A stretch of DNA of 64,000 nucleotides from Treponema bryantii NK4A124 (GTDB taxonomy: Bacteria; Spirochaetota; Spirochaetia; Treponematales; Treponemataceae), in NCBI RefSeq assembly GCF_000421345.1, contig NZ_ATWV01000005.1:62001-126000 (forward strand), read 5' to 3'. The position numbers and the translations under genes were made by a program. Shown piece after piece: positions 1-8,821 of the stretch; position 1 is the stretch's first letter, and each line of letters opens with the position of its first letter. The notes beneath the pieces were generated by a model. The model was not told where the DNA came from. It was given only the letters and a program-made list of their open reading frames with translations, and searched no databases.

Positions 1-479
1 TTCATTCAAAGGATGTTCTTTTGCAGGCCCTCCGCGATTTTGGCGGTACCGTAATTTTTGTAAGCCATGACCGCGGATTTATCGAGCAGCTTGCTACCAG
101 AGTCCTTGAGCTCAAGCCTGGACAGTTTAAGAACTTCCCGGGAAACTACGAGTTTTATATGGAGCAGCTGGCAAAGCTTGAGGGCCAGGAAAATAATCAG
201 CCAGTAGTTGAAATTCGCGAAGAAAAGCCTACAAGCTGGGAAGAACAGAAAAAAATCGAAGCGGCTCGCCGTAAGGCAGAAAAAGAAGTTGCTAAGCTTG
301 AAGAAAAAATTACTGAGCTGGAAGATAAAAAATCTGAGCTTGAAAATAAACTTGCCGACCCGGCCGTATATTCTAACGGCGAAAAAGCAAAGGCTGTTCA
401 GCGAGAAATAGAGGCTGTGGCTGCCGAAATAGAAGAAACTACGGCCGCCTGGGAAGCCGCCGCTGAAAAGTTGGGATAA
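1..479 (+). CDS. ABC-F family ATPase, C-terminal part (truncated by window edge)
   Basis: The reading frame is already open at the window edge (in frame from base 3), so only the last ~159 residues are seen. They begin at the end of the second ATPase domain: a D-loop-like SKDVLLQAL stretch, then the switch motif VIFVSHDRGFI, which is typical of duplicated soluble ABC-F ATPases. After it comes LPG/FPGNYEFYMEQ and a Lys/Glu-rich coiled coil to the end, like the Uup-type C-terminal extension. ABC-F proteins act on ribosomes or DNA in the cytoplasm and have no membrane domain. Whether this is Uup, EttA or another subgroup cannot be told from this fragment. A piece of repeat family 2 follows the TAA stop. 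Confidence 0.88.
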   Translation, partial: HSKDVLLQALRDFGGTVIFVSHDRGFIEQLATRVLELKPGQFKNFPGNYEFYMEQLAKLEGQENNQPVVEIREEKPTSWEEQKKIEAARRKAEKEVAKLEEKITELEDKKSELENKLADPAVYSNGEKAKAVQREIEAVAAEIEETTAAWEAAAEKLG

Positions 480-486
480 GAAACGA

Positions 487-503
487 GCGTAGCGAAGCAA
501 TCT
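487..503 (+). repeat. Family 2 repeat fragment
   Basis: The sequence GCGTAGCGAAGCAATCT is one half of the family 2 palindrome (ATTGCTTCG...CGCAATGAC) found elsewhere in the window. It lies between the ABC-F stop codon and the next gene. Confidence 0.6.
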
Positions 504-537
504 ATATTTATGTTATACTACTTCCAGGAGGCTTCTT

Positions 538-1170
538 ATGGATAACAAGGCACTTTATAGTTTGCAGTATGGTGTTTTCCTTTTGGGAACTAAATGTGGT
601 GACAAAATCAATGCTTGTATAACCAATACATGTTTTCAGGCTGCTAACGGGCCGACCCGAATTGCAATTTCAGTAATTAAGCAGAATCTCACCTGCGAGA
701 TGATAGAAGAAAGCGGTATTTTTACTCTCTCTGTATTAGCAAAGACCTGCAGCCTTGAAACTATAAAACGCTTTGGTTACCAGAGTGGCCGTACAGCAGA
801 TAAATTCGAAGGCTTTGAATATTCTACTGCCGCTAACGGTTGTCCCTATATCAAGAATGAAGCCTGTGCTGTAATTGAGGCAAAGGTCTGCAATAAAATG
901 GATCTTGGAACCCATATGCTTTTTATTGCCGAGGTTACAGATGCCCAGCTTTTGAGCGACAAAGAAGCTCTTACTTATGCATACTATCAGAGTGATATAA
1001 AAACAAAGGCCGCAGTTACTACAGCAGGAGTTGGGCCTGAAAAAAAGATAAAGGGCTGGCGCTGTAAAATCTGCGGTTATGAATATGTGGGCGCAGAATT
1101 ACCGGATGGATTTGAATGCCCTATCTGCGGACATCCTGCTGATGATTTTGAACCGATTTATGAAGAATAG
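538..1170 (+). CDS. High-molecular-weight rubredoxin (flavin reductase domain + rubredoxin)
   Basis: This 210-residue protein joins an N-terminal flavin reductase-like (FMN-binding split barrel) domain, about residues 1-155, to a C-terminal rubredoxin, about 173-210. The rubredoxin has two Cys knuckles, CKICGYEY and CPICGHP, that bind one iron. Proteins of this layout pass electrons from NAD(P)H-reduced flavin to partners such as flavodiiron proteins, which reduce oxygen or NO in anaerobes. That role is inferred from the family; no flavodiiron gene is adjacent. The start is preceded by a strong AGGAGG site, and a TATACT box lies at about 513-518. Confidence 0.85.
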   Translation: MDNKALYSLQYGVFLLGTKCGDKINACITNTCFQAANGPTRIAISVIKQNLTCEMIEESGIFTLSVLAKTCSLETIKRFGYQSGRTADKFEGFEYSTAANGCPYIKNEACAVIEAKVCNKMDLGTHMLFIAEVTDAQLLSDKEALTYAYYQSDIKTKAAVTTAGVGPEKKIKGWRCKICGYEYVGAELPDGFECPICGHPADDFEPIYEE

Positions 1171-1208
1171 ATTGCTACGCATCCTGTGCTCGCAATGACG
1201 AAGCAATC
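1171..1208. repeat. Family 2 palindromic repeat
   Basis: The unit starts ATTGCTACGC and ends CGCAATGACGAAGCAATCT, beginning right after the stop codon of the rubredoxin gene and filling most of the gap to the next gene. It is a variant of the ATTGCTTCG...CGCAATGAC family. Confidence 0.75.
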
Positions 1209-1225
1209 TGAATAGGAATATTATT

Positions 1226-1933
1226 ATGGAAACTGCACTTTATCTTATTCCCGTGACACTTGGTGAAACCGAGATTTCTCAGGTATTGCCACCTTACAAT
1301 CACGACATCATAGTTGGAATCAAACATTTTATTGTTGAAAATATCCGTTCGGCACGCCGCTTTTTGAAGAAAACAGAAAAGGCCATTGATATAGATGAGC
1401 TTACTTTTTATGAACTCAACCGTCACACAGACCGAAAGTTTATAGGCGAATATCTTGAGCCGCTGAAAAAAGGTCAGCCTGTTGGTATTATCAGCGAGGC
1501 GGGCTGTCCTGCCATTGCAGACCCTGGTGCCGATGTAGTTGCAATTGCTCAGCAGCGGGGCTATAAGGTTGTTCCTCTTGTAGGACCTTCTTCTATTATA
1601 ATGTCTGTTATGGGAAGCGGCTTTAACGGCCAGAGTTTTGCCTTTAACGGTTACCTGCCTGTGGAAGTGCCACAGAGAATTAAGGCGCTCAAAAAACTTG
1701 AGCAGAAGGTTCAGAACGAAAATCAGACCCAGCTTTTTATTGAAACTCCGTATCGTAATGCCAAAATGATTGAGACAATTCTTGGCGCCCTTAATCCTAA
1801 GACAAAGCTTTGTATTGCAGCCGGAATTACCTGTGCCGAAGAGTATATTAAAACCCGCACTGTTGCCGAATGGAAAAAAGAAAAACTGCCGGACCTGGGA
1901 AAGATACCGGCAATCTTCGTTATCGGTAAATAA
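1226..1933 (+). CDS. RsmI-like tetrapyrrole-methylase-family SAM methyltransferase
   Basis: The 235-residue product belongs to the SAM-dependent tetrapyrrole methylase fold used by RsmI (16S rRNA C1402 2'-O-methylation). The characteristic segments VGIISEAGCPAIADPGADVV (about 91-110) and LVGPSSIIMSVMGSG (about 118-132) are present, as is the late FIETPYRNAKM segment. It lacks the usual N-terminal start of RsmI (GTLYVVATPIGN) and reads LYLIPVTLGE instead, so it belongs to the shorter variant branch and the exact target is uncertain. It is probably cytoplasmic. The start ATG follows a weak purine-rich site (GGAATATT). Confidence 0.75.
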   Translation: METALYLIPVTLGETEISQVLPPYNHDIIVGIKHFIVENIRSARRFLKKTEKAIDIDELTFYELNRHTDRKFIGEYLEPLKKGQPVGIISEAGCPAIADPGADVVAIAQQRGYKVVPLVGPSSIIMSVMGSGFNGQSFAFNGYLPVEVPQRIKALKKLEQKVQNENQTQLFIETPYRNAKMIETILGALNPKTKLCIAAGITCAEEYIKTRTVAEWKKEKLPDLGKIPAIFVIGK

Positions 1934-1942
1934 GCCGACTCC

Positions 1943-1980
1943 GGTGGTTGAGTGCCGCGAAGCGGCGTATCGAAACCACC
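1943..1980. repeat. Family 1 palindrome (copy A)
   Basis: Outer arms GGTGGTT and AACCACC enclose GAGT, an inner stem GCCGC-GAA-GCGGC, and GTATCG. It sits between the convergent RsmI-like and trpA genes, one base beyond the trpA stop, and may serve as a two-way terminator-like structure. Confidence 0.85.
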
Positions 1981-1981
1981 T

Positions 1982-2734
1982 TTATATACTGGTCAATTCT
2001 TCTGCCTTAGCCCGGACTGCCTTGTAAAGCGCATCCGGGTTATTTTTATTTTCTGTAATAAGGCGGACAAAAACAGAACCTGCGACTATAGCTTCTACCT
2101 GGTCTGCCAGTGCTCGGGCCTGACTGCCACTAGAGATTCCAAAGCCTCCGTAGATTTTACTGCCACCGGCTGCAACTGCTTCGAGGAAGCGGCAAGTGTT
2201 GTCGTTGATTGTTGTATCTGTGCCGGTAATGCCGGTGCGAAGGGCTGCGTAGATGTAGGGGAAGCCGGCGCGGGCGAGAAGGTCTAAGCGGGCCGGAGAC
2301 ATACTTGGAGCGGCCACGGGAATGTTTTCCATTCCGTTGGCGCGGCAGGCGGCGGTAAGGCCTTCGTCGTGGTCGAAAGGAAGGTCTGGAATAATCATTC
2401 CTCTTACGCCTGCGGCTGCTGCACGTTTACAGAAATTTTCTACTCCAGGAGTATAAACGAGAGAACCGTAACTCATAAGATAGATTTTTACCTGTGGAAA
2501 GCTTTTGTGGAGGCGCTCAATAAAGGCGAGTCCGTCTGCTGTGCGGTAGCCGCGCTTTAGGACCTCGGTGCAGGCTCCCTGAATGGCTGGGCCGTCTGCG
2601 CTTGGATCTGAAAAAGGCAGCTGAATTTCGAGTATATCTGCTCCGCCGTCTACCAGGGCACGGGCTGCTGTAAATGAAAGTTCGTCTGTGGGGTAGCCGG
2701 CAACTAAGTGGCTCATCAGTTTTATTTTGCTCAT
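1982..2734 (-). CDS. trpA: Tryptophan synthase alpha subunit
   Basis: This TIM-barrel subunit cleaves indole-3-glycerol phosphate to indole and glyceraldehyde 3-phosphate and passes indole to TrpB. The catalytic pair is visible: Glu36 in LEIQLPFSDP and Asp47 in PSADGP. At 250 residues it is close to, but a little shorter than, the usual ~265. I place the start at 2734 because AAAGGAGA lies just upstream; an in-frame ATG at 2767 would add residues encoded by a family 3 repeat. It is the last gene of the trp operon. Confidence 0.95.
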   Translation of the reverse strand: MSKIKLMSHLVAGYPTDELSFTAARALVDGGADILEIQLPFSDPSADGPAIQGACTEVLKRGYRTADGLAFIERLHKSFPQVKIYLMSYGSLVYTPGVENFCKRAAAAGVRGMIIPDLPFDHDEGLTAACRANGMENIPVAAPSMSPARLDLLARAGFPYIYAALRTGITGTDTTINDNTCRFLEAVAAGGSKIYGGFGISSGSQARALADQVEAIVAGSVFVRLITENKNNPDALYKAVRAKAEELTSI

Positions 2735-2751
2735 TTTGATTCTCCTTTGAT

Positions 2752-2815
2752 TGGATCCCCCGGTCAAGCCGGGGGATGACAGTGTTTGTCATTGTCGGGC
2801 TTGACCCGACAGTCT
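2752..2815. repeat. Family 3 palindromes, inverted pair
   Basis: Two palindromes, one with arms ATCCCCCGG/CCGGGGGAT and the other TGTCGGG/CCCGACA, lie in opposite orientation between trpB and trpA. They belong to the widespread GTCAT...GGAATC-type palindromes. The trpB stop codon sits on the edge of the second unit (TAGACTGTCGGG on the minus strand). As hairpins between trpB and trpA they could affect the ratio of the two messages. Confidence 0.75.
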
Positions 2816-4070
2816 ATTTTGCGCTGTGAATATCTATGTTACTCTCTAATCGTTCAATTTCTTCGTGAAGGAATTTTATCCATTCATCTCTTCGGAAAAC
2901 GGGGCAGGTAATGAATACATCCTTGTCGCCGCGGCCGCTCATATTTACGATGATGGCTTTGTTTTTTGGCAGTGTCGGTGCAAGTTTAATTGCTTCTGCT
3001 CCGGCGTGGGCACTTTCCATTGCAAAAAGAACTCCTTCATTTCGCGCAAAAAACTTTACCGCGTTTAGAGCTTCTTCGTCGCGCGCGTATGTAAACTCAA
3101 CGCGTCCCTGTCGGCCAAGTGTCGCAAGCTGTGGTCCGATTCCGCAGTAGTCCAGACCCGCAGAAATTGAGCGGGTCGGCAATGCCTGTCCATCTTCATC
3201 CAGCAAAAAGCGAGACTTATAACCGTGCATTATTCCGTCACGGGCAGCTTTGCCGCTCATACGAACTGCGTTTTCACCGATACCAGGTCCTATTCCGCCT
3301 GCCTCTACACCAATAAGGCGGGGAGCAGGCTTATCAATGAAAGGCGCAAAAAATCCGATTGAGTTTGAACCGCCGCCGACGCAGGCTATCATAGCCGCTA
3401 CGTCGAGCTTACGGGCAGCGGCCTGTCGTTCAACCTCGCGGCCAATCACAGACTGGAACTCGCGGACCATATCCGGGAATGGGGCAGGGCCCAGGGCACT
3501 TCCAAGTACATAATGGGTTGTATCCGGATTTGCAGCCCAGTCTCGCATTGCTTCGTTTACGGCATCTTTGAGAGTGCGGCTTCCACTTGTTACGGCGTGA
3601 ACCTTTGCTCCGTAGAGCTCCATTGCGGCAACGTTTGGCTGCTGACGGCGAACGTCTACCTCGCCCATATAAACTGTACAGTCCAGCCCCAGCTTTGCGC
3701 AGGCTGCGGCAGTTGCAACTCCGTGCTGACCGGCACCTGTTTCTGCAATGATTCTTTTTTTACCCATGCGCTTTGCAAGCAGACACTGGCCGATTGCATT
3801 GTTGATTTTGTGAGCACCTGTGTTTGCGAGGCCTTCGAGTTTTATGTAAATTTGAGCGCCACCGAGCAGCTTAGTAGCAGTTTCTGCAAAAAGCAGTGGT
3901 GTTTCGCGGCCTATGTAGTCCCGTTGAATTGTTTCGAGTTCTTCTATAAAAGACGGATCTTTCATTGCTTCGTTAAAGGCAACTTCGAGTTCGTCGAGCG
4001 GGCGGCGTAAAACCTCCGCTACATATTTTCCGCCAAAGCTGTCGAAAAATCCATTATCTGAATGTGTCAT
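2814..4070 (-). CDS. trpB: Tryptophan synthase beta subunit
   Basis: This PLP enzyme condenses indole with serine to make tryptophan. The PLP lysine is Lys88 in NTGAHKINNAIGQ, and the phosphate-binding GGGSNSIG loop is present at about residues 231-238. The 418-residue length is slightly above the usual ~395-400. The start is set at 4070 by GGAGGT five bases upstream; the upstream ATG at 4088 has no such site. It overlaps no neighbour, but family 2 and family 3 repeats fill the gaps on both sides, which is odd within a biosynthetic operon. Confidence 0.96.
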   Translation of the reverse strand: MTHSDNGFFDSFGGKYVAEVLRRPLDELEVAFNEAMKDPSFIEELETIQRDYIGRETPLLFAETATKLLGGAQIYIKLEGLANTGAHKINNAIGQCLLAKRMGKKRIIAETGAGQHGVATAAACAKLGLDCTVYMGEVDVRRQQPNVAAMELYGAKVHAVTSGSRTLKDAVNEAMRDWAANPDTTHYVLGSALGPAPFPDMVREFQSVIGREVERQAAARKLDVAAMIACVGGGSNSIGFFAPFIDKPAPRLIGVEAGGIGPGIGENAVRMSGKAARDGIMHGYKSRFLLDEDGQALPTRSISAGLDYCGIGPQLATLGRQGRVEFTYARDEEALNAVKFFARNEGVLFAMESAHAGAEAIKLAPTLPKNKAIIVNMSGRGDKDVFITCPVFRRDEWIKFLHEEIERLESNIDIHSAK

Positions 4071-4101
4071 TTTTACCTCCGTTGTCATTGATTCTGAATA
4101 T

Positions 4102-4171
4102 CGTCATTGCGAGCGCAGCGAAGCAATCCATTTAATAGATTGCTTCGTCGCTACGCTCCTCGCAATGACGA
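4102..4171. repeat. Family 2 repeats, head-to-head inverted pair
   Basis: CGTCATTGCGAG...GAAGCAATC and GATTGCTTCG...CTCGCAATGACG face each other across a short AT-rich loop, forming one long inverted repeat of about 70 bp between trpCF and trpB. The second unit supplies the last codons and the stop of trpCF. Confidence 0.85.
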
Positions 4172-5686
4172 AATTAATTGTTTCATCTTATTTAAATTTT
4201 TAATTCCGGGTTTGTCTTCATCTTCTATACCACTGGAAATATCTATCAGCTCTGGTTGAAACTTTTCTGCCAGCCCTGCTGCATTTTCCGGAGTTACGCC
4301 TCCAGCCAGCCAGAGCTTATGTTTGATAGCATAATTCTGAGCTTTTGAATCCTGCAGAAAGCGTGGCTCTCCCATAAGAAAAAGCTCTTCGGCTGCCTCT
4401 TCCGGATTGCCGGATTTTTCTGTGATTGCGAAATAATGGGGCAGGTCCAGAAGCTGCTGTGGTACTTCCCTGTATGGAATCCCGTGAAACTGAAGGCAGT
4501 CTAAGATTCCCTCTTCAACATAGCGGGCAGCCATTTCTGCTTCGGGTGACAGCGGGTCTGTAATTACGGCGACCTTTTTTGCCCGGATATTTTTTAATGA
4601 CGGTAAGATTTTTTCAAATCTTTCTCCGCAAACATTTCTTGCAAAGCCTGCGGCAAATATAAAGCCCACGAAATCTACACCAAGGGAGTCTGCAAAGACA
4701 AGATCTTCGGCGCGGGTGAGGCCGCAGATTTTTATGAGTGGACGATAACTGTCATTCCGAACTTGTTTCGGAATCTCATTGGAAGGAGATGCTGAAACAA
4801 GTTCAGCATGACTTGTGGTTGCAGAGTGACTAGCATAGCTGTTCCAGAAGTCTGCATTTTTGGTTGGCGCGGCATCTACAAAAGATTTTACCAGTTGGCT
4901 ACGCAGCTCAAGATTTTTTGTCGCAGCTTCTCCCAGCAGCATTCCACAAAAGCCGAGGCTGCCGGCAAAAGAGGCTGCCTGTGGGGTGCGGATTCCGCTT
5001 TCAAAAACAACCCGGGCATCGTCTCCGAGTATTCCACGGATTTTTGCCAGCAGACTAGAAGGCTTCAGTAAATCAATTTTGAAAGTTGCCAGGTCGCGTG
5101 AATTCACGCCGCAGACGAGATATTTTTTATCTACGGTCTCCGCAATAGCGGACAGTTTCTCAAGATCAGCTGGGCTTCGAACTTCTACCAGACAAGTCAT
5201 TCCAAGAGAGGTTGCCTTCTTTGCCATTTCAACAATCACAGCTTCGTCTAGAATTCTTGTAATCAGAAGAATTGCATCGGCACCGGCGCGGTATGAAATT
5301 TCCACTTCTTCCGGATATAAAAGAAAATCCTTTCGTAAAACTGCGGGGGCTGGCTTTCCGCTTACTTTTTCAAAATCATCTGCTCCCTTGCATACCTTCA
5401 TCAGATCTTCCAGATTTCCCTTAAAGAAATTGCTTTCTGTAAGACAGCTGATTGCGGCAGCTCCGGCACTGGCATAAGAGCGGGCTGTTTCAGCTGAATC
5501 CAGATCCGGTGCAATATCGCCCTTACTTGGAGAGGCTCTTTTTACTTCGAGGATAACTCCCTTGTTCGTAAGAAAATCATGCACAGGACGCTGGCGTTTT
5601 TCCGGAATCTCAAATCCAAAAGTCATGCCCAGCTGCTGGATATCAGCTTTTCTTTTTTCTACTATTGTTGTAAGGATGTCCGCCAT
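4151..5686 (-). CDS. trpCF: Fused indole-3-glycerol-phosphate synthase / phosphoribosylanthranilate isomerase
   Basis: Residues 1 to about 275 are TrpC (VILEVKRASPSKGDI, the substrate loop, and VCGVNSRDL); residues from about 310 are TrpF (LIKICGLTRAEDLVFA, FVGFIFA). The two half-enzymes carry out consecutive steps, from phosphoribosyl-anthranilate to indoleglycerol phosphate. The linker contains HAELVSAS and EIPKQVRND, the peptide signature of a family 3 repeat (4751-4812) read in frame. The final residues SSLRGA and the TAG stop come from a family 2 repeat. The start at 5686 overlaps the trpGD stop as TAATG, indicating translational coupling; an ATG at 5695 is less likely. Confidence 0.95.
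   Translation of the reverse strand: MADILTTIVEKRKADIQQLGMTFGFEIPEKRQRPVHDFLTNKGVILEVKRASPSKGDIAPDLDSAETARSYASAGAAAISCLTESNFFKGNLEDLMKVCKGADDFEKVSGKPAPAVLRKDFLLYPEEVEISYRAGADAILLITRILDEAVIVEMAKKATSLGMTCLVEVRSPADLEKLSAIAETVDKKYLVCGVNSRDLATFKIDLLKPSSLLAKIRGILGDDARVVFESGIRTPQAASFAGSLGFCGMLLGEAATKNLELRSQLVKSFVDAAPTKNADFWNSYASHSATTSHAELVSASPSNEIPKQVRNDSYRPLIKICGLTRAEDLVFADSLGVDFVGFIFAAGFARNVCGERFEKILPSLKNIRAKKVAVITDPLSPEAEMAARYVEEGILDCLQFHGIPYREVPQQLLDLPHYFAITEKSGNPEEAAEELFLMGEPRFLQDSKAQNYAIKHKLWLAGGVTPENAAGLAEKFQPELIDISSGIEDEDKPGIKNLNKMKQLISSLRGA
4751..4812. repeat. Family 3 repeat pair inside trpCF
   Basis: GTCATTCCGAACTTGTTTCGGAATC is followed by GATGCTGAAACAAGTTCAGCATGAC, two related palindromes in inverted orientation. 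They are translated as part of the TrpC-TrpF linker without breaking the frame. Confidence 0.88.
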
Positions 5687-7308
5687 TATGCGCATTTCTC
5701 CCCGTTGAGTTCTGTGCTTACTCTCTGAATTTCCTGGAGTTTTGCCAGAGTGTTTCCGCTTGAAAGTGCGGCAAGAGCCATATCGTAGCCTTCTTTAAGT
5801 GTTTTTGCTTTTCCGCTTAAGTAAAGTACGGCACCGGCATTTAAGCCCACAGCGGCGCGAATCGTCTTACGTCCACCACCTTTCATTACCTCCATAGCAA
5901 GTCTGGCGTTATCTGCGCCGCTGCCACCTTCGAGCTCTTCTTCAGAAACTCCGTTGATTCCAAATTTAGCCGGATCAATTACATAGCGGTACTCTTTTCC
6001 GTCTTCGTTAATCTGGAAAACGTCGGTTGGTTCAATAGGTGAAATCTCATCAAAACCGTCACGGCTGTGAATTACCATAACACGTTTTGCACCCAGAGCC
6101 TTTGCAGCCCGGGCATAGTCCTGCATTAAATCTGCACTATAAACTCCAAGTACTTCATATTCAGCTCCGGCCGGATTCAAAAGAGGACCTAGAACATTGA
6201 AAATTGTTTTAATTCCAAGCGCCTTTCTTACCGGGGCTGCAAAACGCATTGCCGCATGATAAACAGGAGCCATCAAAAATCCAAAGCCTGTCTGCTCTAC
6301 AAGGCTTGCAGTTTTTTCCGGTTCTGCCATAATCTTAATTCCGAGATTTTCAAAAAAGTCTGCAGCACCGCTCTTAGAAGAAACAGCTCTGTTGCCGTGT
6401 TTTGCAACATTCTGACCGCAGCTTGCTGCAACAAGTGCCGCCATTGAAGAAATATTAAAGCTGCCTTTTTCGTCTCCACCAGTACCAACAATTTCTGCAA
6501 GACCGTTATGAGAGAGAGGGAATGGAGTTTTCTTTTTAAGCAGGGCATCTGCACAACCTGCCATTTCATCTGCAGTTGGCAGACCACGGCAAGCCATGGC
6601 TGTAAGAATAGATGCAGTTGCTTTTTCGTCCATTGTGCCGTCTGTAAGATTTTCCATAAAGAAGGAAGCCTGCTCCTGAGTTAAAGGCTTTTTCTCGTCA
6701 ATCAGCTGGCGAAGGTATTCTGAAACAGGAAGATTGTCGCGACGGTAATTTAAGAAGGCTTTAAAAAGTTCCATGCAGGCCTGGCTTGCAATACTTTCCG
6801 GATGGAACTGAACTCCTTCGATTGGCATTGTCTTATGGCGGATTCCCATAATGTCTCCGTCCTTTGCACGGGCAGTTACTTCAAAATCTGCCGGCAGAGT
6901 CTGCTCATCAATAACTAACGAATGGTAGCGTGTGAATTTTGCAGACTTACCGATTGTGCGGAAAATTCCGCGGCCGTCTAAATCAATGTCTTCTACGATT
7001 CCGTGCTTAATGAATTTTGCACCAACGATTTTCGCACCAAAGGCTTCACCTATTGCCTGATGTCCAAGACAGATTCCAAGAATAGGAATTTTTCCTGCAA
7101 AGCTTCTGATGGCTTCTACGCTTACGCCAGCCCCTGCAGGATTTCCCGGGCCTGGTGAAATAATCAGCTTGGATGGATTCATTGCCACTAACTGTTCAAT
7201 AGTAGCCTCGTTGTTTCTTACAACCTTAATTTCTTCTGAAGTTGCGCATTCAAGAGCCTGCACAACATTAAATGTAAAACTGTCATAATTGTCGATTACT
7301 AAAATCAT
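5686..7308 (-). CDS. trpGD: Fused anthranilate synthase glutamine amidotransferase / anthranilate phosphoribosyltransferase
   Basis: Residues 1-190 are the class I glutamine amidotransferase: Cys80 in GICLGHQAIGEAFG and the His-Glu of VQFHPESI. Residues from about 200 are TrpD, with the PRPP and anthranilate loop GTGGDEKGSFNISS at about 267-280. The first part supplies ammonia to TrpE; the second adds phosphoribose to anthranilate. The fusion is the same as in E. coli. The start has a GGAG site and the gene lies 11 bases after trpE. Confidence 0.96.
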   Translation of the reverse strand: MILVIDNYDSFTFNVVQALECATSEEIKVVRNNEATIEQLVAMNPSKLIISPGPGNPAGAGVSVEAIRSFAGKIPILGICLGHQAIGEAFGAKIVGAKFIKHGIVEDIDLDGRGIFRTIGKSAKFTRYHSLVIDEQTLPADFEVTARAKDGDIMGIRHKTMPIEGVQFHPESIASQACMELFKAFLNYRRDNLPVSEYLRQLIDEKKPLTQEQASFFMENLTDGTMDEKATASILTAMACRGLPTADEMAGCADALLKKKTPFPLSHNGLAEIVGTGGDEKGSFNISSMAALVAASCGQNVAKHGNRAVSSKSGAADFFENLGIKIMAEPEKTASLVEQTGFGFLMAPVYHAAMRFAAPVRKALGIKTIFNVLGPLLNPAGAEYEVLGVYSADLMQDYARAAKALGAKRVMVIHSRDGFDEISPIEPTDVFQINEDGKEYRYVIDPAKFGINGVSEEELEGGSGADNARLAMEVMKGGGRKTIRAAVGLNAGAVLYLSGKAKTLKEGYDMALAALSSGNTLAKLQEIQRVSTELNGEKCA

Positions 7309-7319
7309 AAAAAATCTCC

Positions 7320-8777
7320 TTATTTTGTCAAAGTATCTATTAATGCACCAAGCTTTTCGCAGGTTTCTGTGAACTCGCGCTCCGGGTCAGAATCATTTAC
7401 AATGCCGCCGCCAGCCTGCAGGTTCCAGACCTTTCCCTGGCGCAGTGCACATCTTATTGAAATACAGAAATCCAGGTCTCCGCTTGGCTGAATGTAGCCT
7501 ACAGCACCCGCATAAAAACGGCGCTTTGTTTTCTCAAGACCGCTTAAAATCTGCATGGCGTTAATCTTTGGAGCACCGCTTACGGTTCCTGCCGGGAAGG
7601 ATGCTCGCAAAACCTGAATAGGCTTTACACCTTCGCGAACCAGACCTTCTGTTGTACTTACAAGATGAATTACATGACTGAAAAGCTCGCATTCCATATA
7701 CTGGGAAACTTCAACGCTTCCCTGTTCGCATACACGGCCAAGGTCATTGCGCGCTAAATCAACAAGCATCAAATGTTCAGCCTGCTCTTTTGGATTATTG
7801 CGAAGTTCAAGCTTAAGCTTTTCATCTTCGGCCTCACTCTTACCACGGCGGATAGTTCCTGCAATCGGGTGAATTATTGCCTTACCCTTGCGGACTCTTA
7901 CAAGACTTTCCGGTGAAGCACCTGTGAACTGGAAATCACCAAAATCAATATAGAAAAGATATGGAGAAGGATTTACCTTGCGGAGCTTTCCGTACACAGC
8001 CAGAGCCGCTGCCTCGCATTCAATCTGAACGCGGCGGCTTGGTACAGCCTGAATCAGGTCACCGGCTACAATATGTTTTTTGAGCTCAGTAACTTTCTGA
8101 ATGTATTCGGCCTTGCTGGCTTCCATATCAGTAAGCAGCTTATATTTAAAACTCTGATTATCTTCTTCGACGTAGGAAAAATCCATATCGTTCATGCGCT
8201 TGAGAATGCGGTCCATAGCGGCACCTAGATCAATCTGATGCTCGTTATAGTTGAGACCAAAAATATGAATCTCTTCGGTAAAGTGATCAAAGATGATGTA
8301 GATGTGTCCGGTAATAAAAAGACTCTCCGGGATATTCAGATCATCCTTCTGTTCAAAAAAGCGGATGTTATCGCAGTGTTTTGCAAACTCATAGCTGAGA
8401 TAACCAAGTCCGCTGGCAGGGAGGGGGAGCTCGCATAAAGGTCCCGGTGGAAGAACGTTCTGACGGGCAATGTAGAGCAGAGCATCCAGAATATCCGGAG
8501 CCTTTTCGTGCCCAAGGGCATCTAAACTCTTTTCGCCTTCCATAGCCTTTTCCATATCAAAGGGCTCTTCCTTTCCGTCTACAATCAGCGAAATGCTTTC
8601 TTCATCCTGCTTAATTTTGAAGGCTTCCTCTGTCATCAAAATTGAATAGCGTTCGCGTCCCTTTGCAAAGCTTGCAGATTCCAGAATCGCGGTGGCTCCA
8701 ATTTTCTTTGCAAGAAGATATGGTGTGTAGCGCGAGTTCGGAATGCATTTATAAATCAAGTCCATCCGATTCTTCAT
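7320..8777 (-). CDS. trpE: Anthranilate synthase component I
   Basis: The 485-residue chorismate-using enzyme has the C-terminal signatures IHPIAGTIRRGKSEAEDEKL, DLARNDLGRVC and FPAGTVSGAPK. The LES motif at residues 32-34 matches the tryptophan-binding site of feedback-inhibited TrpE proteins, so the enzyme is probably inhibited by tryptophan. With TrpG ammonia it makes anthranilate. It is the first gene of the operon, preceded by GAGGT at a normal distance and by a promoter with operators at 8822-8890. Confidence 0.96.
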   Translation of the reverse strand: MKNRMDLIYKCIPNSRYTPYLLAKKIGATAILESASFAKGRERYSILMTEEAFKIKQDEESISLIVDGKEEPFDMEKAMEGEKSLDALGHEKAPDILDALLYIARQNVLPPGPLCELPLPASGLGYLSYEFAKHCDNIRFFEQKDDLNIPESLFITGHIYIIFDHFTEEIHIFGLNYNEHQIDLGAAMDRILKRMNDMDFSYVEEDNQSFKYKLLTDMEASKAEYIQKVTELKKHIVAGDLIQAVPSRRVQIECEAAALAVYGKLRKVNPSPYLFYIDFGDFQFTGASPESLVRVRKGKAIIHPIAGTIRRGKSEAEDEKLKLELRNNPKEQAEHLMLVDLARNDLGRVCEQGSVEVSQYMECELFSHVIHLVSTTEGLVREGVKPIQVLRASFPAGTVSGAPKINAMQILSGLEKTKRRFYAGAVGYIQPSGDLDFCISIRCALRQGKVWNLQAGGGIVNDSDPEREFTETCEKLGALIDTLTK

Positions 8778-8821
8778 TTTTTACCTCTCTATTTTTTTAA
8801 CATCTCATCGAGTAGTACAGT

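Noticed and set aside
6-500. 164-codon minus-strand frame at the window start
   Set aside because: Antisense to the coiled-coil end of the ABC-F gene; Phe/Leu-rich because it complements Lys/Glu codons.
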